Assembly: GCF_021729135.1 (NCBI RefSeq)
Contig: NZ_JAJTWW010000008.1
Span: 117,064 to 181,063, forward strand
From: Brevibacterium daeguense
GTDB taxonomy: Bacteria > Actinomycetota > Actinomycetes > Actinomycetales > Brevibacteriaceae
DNA: 64,000 nt
Direction: 5' to 3'
Positions 17,159-25,900 of the stretch are shown one piece after another. Position 1 is the first letter of the stretch. Each line of letters starts with the position of its first letter. The position numbers were made by a program, and so were the translations under genes. The notes below the pieces were generated by a model that was given only the letters and a program-made list of their open reading frames with translations, ran no database searches and was not told where the DNA came from.

Positions 17159-19794
17159 GTCCGCATCCTCGTGCCGGCCGGGTCGAAGAGCGGCTCCTCG
17201 CACACCGTCGCGGGGTAGCGCTGGTCGAAGTAGGCGATGTCCACGCGCCGGCCGGGTGCGGCGAGCTCAGCCGGCAGCCAGGCGTAGGCAATGGACAGCC
17301 CGGTGCTGAAGCCCTGGTCGGCGCTCGTCACGTACCCGATGGGTTCTGCAGCCCCGGCACCGGAAGCAGCCCCGGCACCGGAAGCAGGGCCGGCATCGGG
17401 AGCAGCCACGGCATCATCGGCAGCCCCGGAGGACGTCGCGGCGCGGGTGGGAGTCGCGAGCGGGTACACGGGCTCGGAACCCATGAGCACCTCGGCCGGA
17501 TCGTCGACGACCAGGCAGCACAGCCGCCGAGGCGCCCCTCGGCCTCGGTCGACCGGCCGGGCTGCCGGCCGCTCGGCGGCCGGCCCGCGGACAGCGAAGT
17601 CCAGGCCCGCCTCGGCCGGGGTGTGCTCGCGGGTGACGTCCGTGCCCCACAGCCGGTACCCCTTCTCCAGCCGCATCGACTCGAAGGCCCGCCGACCGAC
17701 CGGCACGATCCCGTGCTCCCGCCCCGCGGAGAAGACCGCGTCCCACAGGTGCCTGCCGAATTCGGCGGGGGTGTACAGCTCCCACCCGAGCTCACCGACG
17801 TAGCTCAGCCGCAGCGCCAGCGTCGGGGCGCCTGCCACCCGCAGGCGCCGGCACCGGTAGAACCCGAACGCCTCGCGGGAGATGTCGTCCTCCACGAGTG
17901 CGGAGAGCACCTCGCGCGCCTTGGGCCCCCACAGGCCCAGTCCGCAGTGGCCGGCGCCCGTGTCGCTCAGGTGCAGGTGGACTCCGCGGCGGCGCATCTG
18001 CAGTCGCAGCCAGGCGGCGTCGAGATTCCCGTTGGCCCCCAGGTGGTACTCCTCCTCGCCGAGGCGGGCGACGGTGATGTCCGACAGCACGCCGCCCGTC
18101 TCATCGAGCAGCAGGGCGTACACGATGCTGCCCACCGACTTCCCGACCGGCCGGCTGAGCACGCTGTCGAGGAATTCCGTCGCGCCCTCACCGGTGAGCA
18201 TCAGGCGCGGCAGCGAGGACATGTCCACCACCCCGACACCATCGCGCAGCGCACGCGCCTCGACTGCTGCGGTCGGGCTCCAGTGCCTGCTCGACCAGCG
18301 ATCCCGCGGCGGCAGCGGTCGATTCCCGAGCATCGGGCGGCCCGCCTCGGCGTTCGCTTCGTACCACAATGGCCGCTCCCACCCGTTCGCCGAGCCGAAG
18401 ACCGCCCCGAGCGCCTGCTGCCGCTCGTGGAAGGGTGAGGTGCGCAGGCCGCGCAGACGCAGCGTGTCGGCCCGCGGGTGGATGATGTCGTAGACCTCGT
18501 CGTAGGATTCCTCCCCCAGCTGGCGGGACCAGGTCCGGGACACGACCGCCGGATCGAAGCGGCTGAGGTCCAGTCCGTGGGTGTCGATTCCCGGATCCCC
18601 CGTCGTCAGCCAGTCGGCGATCACCTGGCCGACCCCGCCGGACTGGGTGATCCACACCGCCTGGGCCAGCCACAGGCCCTCGATGTCGGGCACCGGCCCG
18701 AGCAGGGGTCCGCCATCGGGGGTGAAGGAGAAGATGCCGTTGAACGCGCGGGCCGTGTCGAGGGAGGAGCTCTGCAGCTCCGGCAACAGGCGTCGGGCCT
18801 CTTCCCACGTCGGAAGGTAGTCCTCCGAGGTGAAGGGGTGGATCGCCGGCTGCACTCCCGAGGCCGCCGCCTCCTCCGCGCTGCTGATCTGCTCCGGCTC
18901 GACGGGGATCGGGCGGTGCTCGTACGCCCCGATGGCGATCCGATCGCCCCACTCGCGCAGGTACATCGCATGATCCTGATGCCGCAGGATGGGCCGGACC
19001 ACCTCGGTCGCCTCATCGATGTGGCGCAGGCCGGCCAGCGGCTCGCTGAGCCCGAACCCGTGTTCGACCGGCAGCATGGGGATCTCCAGCCCCACCAGGT
19101 CCCGCAGCAGGCCCGGCCCCCAGAGTCCCGTGCAGGAGATCACGATGTCGGCGTCGATGGTCTGCCCCGGGGCCTCCGGTGAGCCTCCGACCGGGCGGAC
19201 GTCGACGCCGGTGACCTTGCCGCGGTGCGTGCGGATCGCGGTGACCCGGGTCCGGTCCAGGATGCGAGCGCCGGCGGCCTGCGCACGGCGGGCCTGGAAC
19301 TCGACCGCGCGCACGCTCTTGACCACGGCGTCCGTGGGCGTGTGGAGCCCGCCGTGCACGACGGAGACATCCAGGCCCGGCCACACCTCGGCCGTCTCCC
19401 CCGGATCGAGGAGCCGCGAGGGCACCCCGAAGGACTCCGCAAGATTGTGGCGCCGGTGCAGCTCGGCGAGGCGTTCGGGGGTGGTGGCGATCTCCAGCCC
19501 ACCGACCCGCTTGGCGACCCAGCCGTCCGTGACGGTGATCCCGTCGAACTTGTCGAGGGTCCGCTGGGCGAGCTCGCTCATCGCCTTGACCGGCGAGATC
19601 TGGTAGACGAACCCCGGGGCGTGCGAGCTCGAGCCGCCGGTGGCGAACAGCGGACCCTGCTCGACGATCGTCAGCCGCTGCCATCCGCGCTGGGCCAGCT
19701 CATCCGCGACGGCTGCCCCGACGACCCCCAGACCGATGATGAGGACTGCCGGTCCCCGGGCTGCCACGGCCGAGGCGTGAGGACCTTCCGACAT
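17155..19794 (-). CDS. Dimethylglycine oxidase-like FAD/folate-binding fusion protein
   Basis: An 879-aa protein with an N-terminal FAD-dependent DAO domain (VLIIGLGVVGAAVADELAQRG) and a C-terminal aminomethyltransferase/GcvT domain (from about residue 480), the layout of dimethylglycine oxidase and sarcosine dehydrogenase. SSSHAPGFVYQISP matches the segment whose His binds FAD covalently in Arthrobacter dimethylglycine oxidase. The reaction would remove an N-methyl group and pass it to tetrahydrofolate. Residues about 791-815 are an Ala/Gly/Ser repeat insert not expected in the family. Downstream partners are the MTHFR-like and DmdA-like genes. Confidence 0.85.
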   Translation of the reverse strand: MSEGPHASAVAARGPAVLIIGLGVVGAAVADELAQRGWQRLTIVEQGPLFATGGSSSHAPGFVYQISPVKAMSELAQRTLDKFDGITVTDGWVAKRVGGLEIATTPERLAELHRRHNLAESFGVPSRLLDPGETAEVWPGLDVSVVHGGLHTPTDAVVKSVRAVEFQARRAQAAGARILDRTRVTAIRTHRGKVTGVDVRPVGGSPEAPGQTIDADIVISCTGLWGPGLLRDLVGLEIPMLPVEHGFGLSEPLAGLRHIDEATEVVRPILRHQDHAMYLREWGDRIAIGAYEHRPIPVEPEQISSAEEAAASGVQPAIHPFTSEDYLPTWEEARRLLPELQSSSLDTARAFNGIFSFTPDGGPLLGPVPDIEGLWLAQAVWITQSGGVGQVIADWLTTGDPGIDTHGLDLSRFDPAVVSRTWSRQLGEESYDEVYDIIHPRADTLRLRGLRTSPFHERQQALGAVFGSANGWERPLWYEANAEAGRPMLGNRPLPPRDRWSSRHWSPTAAVEARALRDGVGVVDMSSLPRLMLTGEGATEFLDSVLSRPVGKSVGSIVYALLLDETGGVLSDITVARLGEEEYHLGANGNLDAAWLRLQMRRRGVHLHLSDTGAGHCGLGLWGPKAREVLSALVEDDISREAFGFYRCRRLRVAGAPTLALRLSYVGELGWELYTPAEFGRHLWDAVFSAGREHGIVPVGRRAFESMRLEKGYRLWGTDVTREHTPAEAGLDFAVRGPAAERPAARPVDRGRGAPRRLCCLVVDDPAEVLMGSEPVYPLATPTRAATSSGAADDAVAAPDAGPASGAGAASGAGAAEPIGYVTSADQGFSTGLSIAYAWLPAELAAPGRRVDIAYFDQRYPATVCEEPLFDPAGTRMRT
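17351..17422. repeat. 18-bp coding tandem repeat, four copies
   Basis: Four head-to-tail 18-bp units. The first two (17351-17368 and 17369-17386) are identical, GCCCCGGCACCGGAAGCA on the plus strand; the next two are degenerate. Because 18 is a multiple of three, copy changes keep the frame of the dimethylglycine-oxidase-like gene and only lengthen an Ala/Gly/Ser loop. Confidence 0.85.
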
Positions 19795-19886
19795 GTGCGC
19801 CACCCCCGTTGCTGAGCGCGAAGTGCAAGGTGGGACCAGCCTACGCACGGCGCTGCGGCGCCGACAAGACTTCTCTGCCGCTGCCG

Positions 19887-20699
19887 CTACCGCTGACCGC
19901 GGCCGTAGCCGAGGCGGGCCTCCAGGGAGGCGGCCCCCGTGCGCAGCTGCGCGGCGAGCGCGGCGAACTCGGACTCGGGCATCCGAAACTCCGGGGCGGT
20001 CAGCGACACCGCGGCGGCGACGGACCCGGAGGCATCGCGGACGGGCACGGCCAGCGCGTTGGTGCCGTCCTCCCACTCCGCGACCGCCGCGGCCCATCCG
20101 CGTTCGCGGATCGACGTGAGATCAGCGGCGAGCGCCTCGGGATCGGTGATGGTGAGGTCGGTGAACGATTCGAGCCCGCGCTCCAGCAGCCCGTCCCACT
20201 CCGCCTCGCCGGCGTGCGCCAGCAGCAGCTTCCCGGTCGAGGTGGCGTGCAGCGGGGCGGGCTGCCCCACGTACTGCCGGGCCGCGCCGATCACCCGGTC
20301 TCCCACGCTCTGGGTGATCGTCACCGCATATCCCCCGTCGAGGACTGCCAGGTTGACCGTCTCGTTGAGTTGGGCGGCCAGGACGTCGCACACCAGCTGG
20401 CCCTCGCGGGCGAGATCGGTCCGAGCGATGACGGAGTGCGCCATCCGCAGCAGCCCGAAGCCCAGCCGGTAGGAGCCGCGTTCGGCGACCTGCTCGACCA
20501 GATCGTGGGCCTCCAGGGTGGCCAGCAGGCGGAACGCGGTCGAGCGGTGGACACCGAGGCGGCGGGAGAGCTCGGAGACGCCGAGCACGGGTTCGGCGGT
20601 GAGCAGCTGGAGGATCTGCACCGCGCGATCGACCGACTGCACCGCCGGGGCCGGGAGTGCGCCGTCGGTCCCGCCGCGGCTGTCCGTGCCTGGATCCAT
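19887..20699 (-). CDS. IclR family transcriptional regulator
   Basis: A 270-aa regulator. The N-terminal winged helix is VLGVSELSRRLGVHRSTAFRLLATLEAHDLV (about residues 36-66, here in two parts around GVHRS), and the C-terminal effector domain shows STGKLLLAHAGEAEWDGLL and RERGWAAAVAEWEDGTNALAVPV, diagnostic for IclR. ATG 20699 is preceded by AGAAGG. It sits between the oxidoreductase and the divergent CodA-type deaminase, so it is the likely regulator of this one-carbon cluster. The two palindromes at 16195 and 20782 are candidate sites. Confidence 0.92.
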   Translation of the reverse strand: MDPGTDSRGGTDGALPAPAVQSVDRAVQILQLLTAEPVLGVSELSRRLGVHRSTAFRLLATLEAHDLVEQVAERGSYRLGFGLLRMAHSVIARTDLAREGQLVCDVLAAQLNETVNLAVLDGGYAVTITQSVGDRVIGAARQYVGQPAPLHATSTGKLLLAHAGEAEWDGLLERGLESFTDLTITDPEALAADLTSIRERGWAAAVAEWEDGTNALAVPVRDASGSVAAAVSLTAPEFRMPESEFAALAAQLRTGAASLEARLGYGRGQR

Positions 20700-20781
20700 G
20701 AGTGCGCACCTTCTCTGCTCAACTGTGTGCATAGTACCCGTGACCGGGAAAGCTTCGGCACCGCGCAGGAGCGGGCCGACT

Positions 20782-20812
20782 CTGAGAGGATGCGTGCACC
20801 GCATCATCTCAG
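20782..20812. promoter_or_regulatory. 31-nt inverted repeat before the deaminase ribosome binding site
   Basis: CTGAGA-G-GATGCG, a 5-nt centre TGCAC, then CGCATC-A-TCTCAG: twelve paired positions broken by one G/A mismatch. It ends 2 nt before the AAGGAG ribosome binding site (20814-20819) of the deaminase. It can serve as a DNA operator for the divergent IclR protein or as an mRNA hairpin controlling access to the ribosome site; the sequence does not tell which. Confidence 0.55.
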
Positions 20813-20827
20813 GAAGGAGATCCGAAC

Positions 20828-22189
20828 GTGATCATCGCCAATGCAGCGCTTCGGGGACGCGAGGGGTTATGGGACGTCGAAATCGACCAGGGAGTATTCC
20901 GGTCGATCACTCCCAGCCGCGGCCTGGCGGCCGGTCAGGACCTGCCGGCCGGTCAGGACCTGCCGGCCGGTCAGGACCTGCCGGCCGGCCACGACCTGGC
21001 CGGCCGTCAGGACTCAGCCCTCGGTCCGAGCCGAGGAGGAGGCGATGGCTTCGACGCGGGTGGAAGACTCCTGGTCGAGCCGTTCGTCGACGCCCATGTG
21101 CACCTCGACTATGCCAACACTGTCGGGCGGCCGCGGCTCAATCAGTCGGGCACGCTCTTCGAGGCGATCGACATCTGGGCTGAACGCAAGGAGCAGGGCC
21201 TCAACAGCTTCGACGAGATCTACCGCAACGCACTGGCCGCGGTGCGCTCGGAGGCCTCCCACGGCACCGGCTTCATCCGCTCCCAGGTCGACATCACCGA
21301 CCCGGAGCTCACCGCGCTGCGCGCGATCCTGCAGCTGCGCGAGGACGTGCGCGACTGGATGGAGATCCAGATCGTGGCCTTCCCGCAGAACATGATCCTG
21401 TCGTTCCCGAACGGGCCGGCGCTGCTGGAGCGCGCGCTGGAGATGGGAGCCGATGTGGTCGGCGGCATCCCCCACAACGAGGCGACCCGGGAGGACGGCG
21501 TCGAGTCGCTGCGCATCGTCTTCGACCTCGCCGACAAGTACGGAGTGCCGGTCGACGTCCACTGCGACGAGATCGATGACGAGCAGTCCCGGTTCGTCGA
21601 GGAGATGGCGGCTTTCGCGGCCCGGTCCGAGCTGAGCGCTCCGGTGACTGCCAGCCACTCCGTCGCGATGGCGTACTACAGCTCCTCCTACCTGGCCAAG
21701 CTCACCTCGAAGCTGGTCGCGGCCGACCTCCATTTCGCTGTGTGTCCCACGGAGAACCTCCAGCTGCAGGGCTGGGGCATGACGCCGATGCCCCGCGGCG
21801 TGGCACCGATCAAGCACCTCACCGAGGCGGGTCTCACCGTGGCCTTCGGGCAGGACTCCATCGCCGATCCCTTCTACCCGGTCGGCGAGGGCAATCTGCT
21901 GCGGATCCTCGACTTCGGCCTCCACGTCGGGCACATGCTGTCGGCCGAGCATCTGGATCGGGCGCTGGACTTCATCACGGTCCACGGAGCGAAGAACCTG
22001 GGCATCACCGACCGATACGGGATCGAGGAGGGCAAGCCTGCGCACTGCATCGTGCTCGACTGCAGCAGCGATCAGGCGGCGGTCCAACATCAGGCCGCGG
22101 TGCTGTTCTCGATCCACGACGGCCGCACCGTCTTCACCCGCCGACCGGCCTCATACGAGCACACCAGTGCGGGATTCGCCGCGGACTGA
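20828..22189 (+). CDS. codA: Cytosine deaminase-family amidohydrolase (cytosine or creatinine deaminase)
   Basis: A 453-aa metal-dependent amidohydrolase closely patterned on E. coli CodA: metal site VEPFVDAHVHLDYANT, NQSGTLFEAIDIWAERK, VDVHCDEIDDEQSRFVEEM, TASHSVAM and the catalytic Asp in AFGQDSIADPFYP. CodA-type enzymes deaminate cytosine, and some act on creatinine, giving N-methylhydantoin on the way to sarcosine. Location beside dimethylglycine/sarcosine-type genes makes creatinine a real alternative. GTG start with AAGGAG 8 nt upstream. Residues about 36-60 are an 18-bp-repeat insert (AGQDLP units) in the N-terminal beta domain. Confidence 0.85.
   Translation: MIIANAALRGREGLWDVEIDQGVFRSITPSRGLAAGQDLPAGQDLPAGQDLPAGHDLAGRQDSALGPSRGGGDGFDAGGRLLVEPFVDAHVHLDYANTVGRPRLNQSGTLFEAIDIWAERKEQGLNSFDEIYRNALAAVRSEASHGTGFIRSQVDITDPELTALRAILQLREDVRDWMEIQIVAFPQNMILSFPNGPALLERALEMGADVVGGIPHNEATREDGVESLRIVFDLADKYGVPVDVHCDEIDDEQSRFVEEMAAFAARSELSAPVTASHSVAMAYYSSSYLAKLTSKLVAADLHFAVCPTENLQLQGWGMTPMPRGVAPIKHLTEAGLTVAFGQDSIADPFYPVGEGNLLRILDFGLHVGHMLSAEHLDRALDFITVHGAKNLGITDRYGIEEGKPAHCIVLDCSSDQAAVQHQAAVLFSIHDGRTVFTRRPASYEHTSAGFAAD
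20933..21004. repeat. 18-bp coding tandem repeat in the deaminase gene
   Basis: Three perfect copies of GGTCAGGACCTGCCGGCC at 20933-20950, 20951-20968 and 20969-20986, followed by a degenerate fourth (to about 21004). They encode AGQDLP repeats just before the metal-binding VEPFVDAHVHLD segment. The unit keeps the reading frame, so length variation between strains would be tolerated. Confidence 0.9.
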
Positions 22190-22225
22190 GGCGCGTGCAC
22201 CCGGCCGCCGACCGACGCGCGTGCG

Positions 22226-22242
22226 CCGCGCTGCGAGCGCGG
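22226..22242. terminator. Hairpin between convergent codA and tdk
   Basis: CCGCGCT, 3-nt loop GCG, AGCGCGG: a perfect 7-bp GC stem in the 78-nt gap between two converging genes. No long T tract follows, as is common for actinobacterial terminators. It could stop transcription in both directions. Confidence 0.55.
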
Positions 22243-22267
22243 TTGCCTCGACGTGCCGCTCGAACCT

Positions 22268-22858
22268 TCAGCGGCCCGCGGTGAAGTGGCGGCGGCAGCG
22301 GGCCTGGTATGTCTCGCTGCCGCCCACGTGCTCGGCCTCGGGCGTCAGCGAGCTCTCGCCCGCGCTGCCGGTCGGCCGGGCGTCCGTCCGCTGGTGGTAG
22401 GCGGCATCCTCGCCGCAGACCGAGCACACAGCGGTGAGCTTGACCACCTCTTCCGCCAGGGCCATGAGCGAGGGCAGCGGCTCGAACGGCAGCCCGTCGA
22501 AGGTGACGCACAGGCCGGAGACCGCCACGGTGACACCGGCGAGGACGAGCTCGTCCACCACCGGGATCAGCTCGGCGCCGAAGAACTGGGCCTCGTCGAT
22601 CGCCAGCAGATCGAGTCGGCGGCCGGTGACGAGCTGCCGCAGACCGGTTGCATCGGGCACCGCCCGGGACGCGAGTCGCAGCCCGGTGTGAGCGGCGATG
22701 TCACCGGTTCCACGGCCCGCGTCGAGTTCGTGGTTGACCGCCTCGACGCTGAGCCCGGCCAGCTGCGCGCGCCGCACCCGCCGCATCAGCTCCTCCGACT
22801 TGCCCGCGAACATCGGTCCGCTGATCACCTGCAGCCGTCCCGGCCCCATTCGATGCAT
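22268..22858 (-). CDS. tdk: Thymidine kinase (type II, zinc-binding)
   Basis: A 196-aa salvage kinase phosphorylating thymidine with ATP. Walker A is ISGPMFAGKSEELMRRVRR, the Walker B/magnesium region AIDEAQFFG, and zinc ligands are CSVCG and the late C-R-R-H-F. Length and motif order match bacterial TK1-like enzymes. The start may be ATG 22858 or ATG 22849. It follows lhr by 47 nt on the same strand. Together with codA it makes a pyrimidine-salvage neighbourhood, though the two genes converge. Confidence 0.93.
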   Translation of the reverse strand: MHRMGPGRLQVISGPMFAGKSEELMRRVRRAQLAGLSVEAVNHELDAGRGTGDIAAHTGLRLASRAVPDATGLRQLVTGRRLDLLAIDEAQFFGAELIPVVDELVLAGVTVAVSGLCVTFDGLPFEPLPSLMALAEEVVKLTAVCSVCGEDAAYHQRTDARPTGSAGESSLTPEAEHVGGSETYQARCRRHFTAGR

Positions 22859-22905
22859 GTTCGGGACTGTACCCCCGCCGACGGGCTCCGCACAGCCTGC
22901 AGCCG

Positions 22906-25900
22906 TCAGCGCCGGATGCGCAGCGCGCGGTGCGTCGCGTAGAACCCGGCCGCCAGCAGCGAGTCCCGCAGGGCGGTGACCACTGGATGCCGATCGGTGG
23001 CGGGCAGCCCGCTGATGCGCTCGATCGACAGCGCGTCGACCCCGCCCCCGCGGACGAACCGCGCAAGAGCATCTCCCAGCTGCGCGACCCGGCTCGCCTC
23101 GTCGGTGAAGAGCAGCGCAGTCCGCCCTCCCCGCTCCACGTAGAGCATCGGATGACCGCCGACGATCACCACCAGCGCGCCGGCGCGCCGGGACGGTCGC
23201 CCGCCGCCCGGCTGCGCGGCGAGCTCCGTGACCTCCGGCCAGGGCAGGGCTGCCCCGTAGGGGTTGGCGGGGTCCGCGGCGCCGATGACGAGCACCGGGT
23301 GCTCCTGCTGCTCGGCGAGCGCCCGCAGCCGATCCACGGCCCCGGTCCGGCCGAACTGAGCGCCGCCGAGCCCGTCGACGAAATACCCGCGCAGCGCATG
23401 ACCGGTGTCCTCGATCGCGGTGAGCACGGGGTAGAGCCCGCCGAATCCGCCGCGCGTCCCCTCTGCGGCGACGGCTCCCCGGGTGAGCACACCGTGGCGG
23501 TCGAGGAGCACCTCGGCGCGGACCGCGGCGCGCTCGGTGTCCTCGATCTCCTGGGGCTCGACCAGCGACCAGCGCCCCGGGATGCCGGAGGCGTCGATCG
23601 TCGCCGCGGCCGTCGTGCGGCGCGGCGCGCCGGCCGGTGGCAGGTCGCGGTAGCGGCCTCTGCGCGGTCGGCGCGCGCTCGACCGGCGAGCGCGGCCGGT
23701 CCTGCTCGCGCTCGCGATGCGGCCCGCCGGCCGAGCGCGCATCGGAGCGAAGGTGTCGGCGGTGATGAGACCCGCGTCGACGAGCTTCCACAGAGCCGAG
23801 CCGAAGCTCTCCCCCTCGCCGTCGGCGTCGACCGACAGCTCGTCCGGCAGCCTCTCGGCGAGCTGGCGGGCGAAGTAGGCACCGCCGTCGGCGAGCAGCT
23901 CGAGAACGGCGCCGGCGGTGCCGCTGCTCCTCCTCCCCACCGCCTCCTCCCGCTCGGCGGCACTCGGCAGGGTCGCAGCCGCGTCCTCCGCCGGATGCAG
24001 CAGGATCCAGCTGTCGTCCCCGGACAGCGCCCCGCCACCCGTCCACAGCACCTCGCCCGCGGCGAGGAGCTCATCGAGGAGGGCGGGCCGGTAGTCGACG
24101 ACCCGTGCGGGCAGCACCTGGGTCTCCAGGATCGAGGCCGGGATCGGCACCCCGGCGAGCTGTTCGATCACCGTGAACAGCCCGTCGATGCCTGCCAGCG
24201 GCTCTCTGACGTGCTGCCAATCGGTGAGGAATCGGGCGTAGGCGGCGTGGCCGACGGGGGCGATCCTGGCGCGGGCGGCGGCGAGGGAGCGGCGGCGGAG
24301 TCGGGTGAGCACCTCGGTGCCGCAGAACTCCCTGCCGCTGCGTCCGGGGGTGAACTCCCCGGCGACGATGCGTCCCGCAGCGACCAGCTCGGCCAGTGCG
24401 CGGTCGGCCACCGCTGGGGCAAGACCGAGTTCCGTGCTGAGATCGGGCGCGCGGAACGGTCCGTGGGTGCGGGCGAATCGGCTGACAAGATCACCGAGGG
24501 GATCCGCGACCGGTGCCAGGAGGTCCGGCGGAATCCCGGGCGGCAGCGCGGTGCCCAGCCCATCGCGCAGGCGTGCCGCGTCCTCGACGACTGCGAACCG
24601 CTTCTCCCCTGCGACCGTCACCGGGATCGCCCGGCCGCTGTCCACCAGTGCGCTGGTGATCGCCGCGGCGTCCTCCACCGTCGCCGATCCGCGGGAGCCT
24701 GCAGCACCGCCATCCGCCTCTGCGGGCGGGGGCTCGGTGCTCTCCCGGTCCTGCGCCGATTCGAGGCGGGCGGCGAGACCGGCACCGGAGAGCGGCCCGA
24801 GCTGCCGCAGCAGATCCGCCGCCCCTTCGATCCCGCGGCGTCGCCGGTCGGGGGCCAGGCACTGGAGTTCGGCGCCGACCCGGGCCACCACCTCGGCGTC
24901 GAGCAGCTCCCGCAGCGCGGGGGCGCCGAGCAGATCCTGCAGCAGGTCCTGGTCGAGCGACAGGTAGGCGGCCCGGCGCTCGGCCTTCGGCTGGTCCGGG
25001 TCGTAGATGAACTGGCCGACGTAGCTGAACAGCAGAGTCCGCGCGAAGGGCGACGGCGCCTCGGCCACGGTGTCGAGCAGGCGGATCCGGCCGCTGCCGA
25101 TGTCGCGCTGCACGTCGAGCAGGCCGTCGAGGTCGTACACGTCCTGCAGGCATTCGCGCACGGCCTCCACGATGATCGGGAAGTCGGGGTAGGACGCGGC
25201 CACGTCGAGCAGCTGTCCGGCTCGGTGGCGCTGCTGCCACAGCGGCGCCCGGCGACCCGGCCCCGCGGTGGGCAGCAGCAGGGCGCGCGTGGCGGCCTCC
25301 CGGAAGCGGGCGGCGAAGATCGCCGAGCCGGAGACCTCTCGGCGGACCAGGGCGGACAGCTCCTCGGGTTCGAAGGCGAACAGCTCCGCTCCCGGCGGGG
25401 TGAGGTCGGTCGCCGGGAACCGCAGCACGATGCCGTCGTCGGAGGACTGCACGGAGCCGTCGATCCCGTAGCGCTCCGTCAGCCGCGCGCCGACGGCGAG
25501 TGCCCAGGGCGCGTGGACCTGGTTCCCGAAGGGCGAGTGCAGGACGACGCGCCAGTCGTCGAGCTCATCCCTGAACCTTTCGACCACCAGGGTGCGGTCG
25601 GTGGGCACTTCGCCCATCGCGGCGCGCTGCTCGGCGAGGTAGCCGACGAGGTTGTCGACGGCGTACTCGTCGAGCCCCGCGTTCCCGAGGCGCCTGCCCA
25701 GCTCCGCCGTGACCCGCACCTCGGCCTCGGAAGGGTCATCAGCTCCCGAGGTGCTGCCGGCAGCCCCCGAGGCAGTGCCGGCCCCCGACGCAGTGCCGGC
25801 AGCTGCCGAGGTGATCCCGGCGGCGGCCTCCCGGGTGAAGCTGCCGATGGCCCTGCCGAGCTGGATCGGTCTGCCGGGCCCCTCGCCGTGCCAGAACGGC

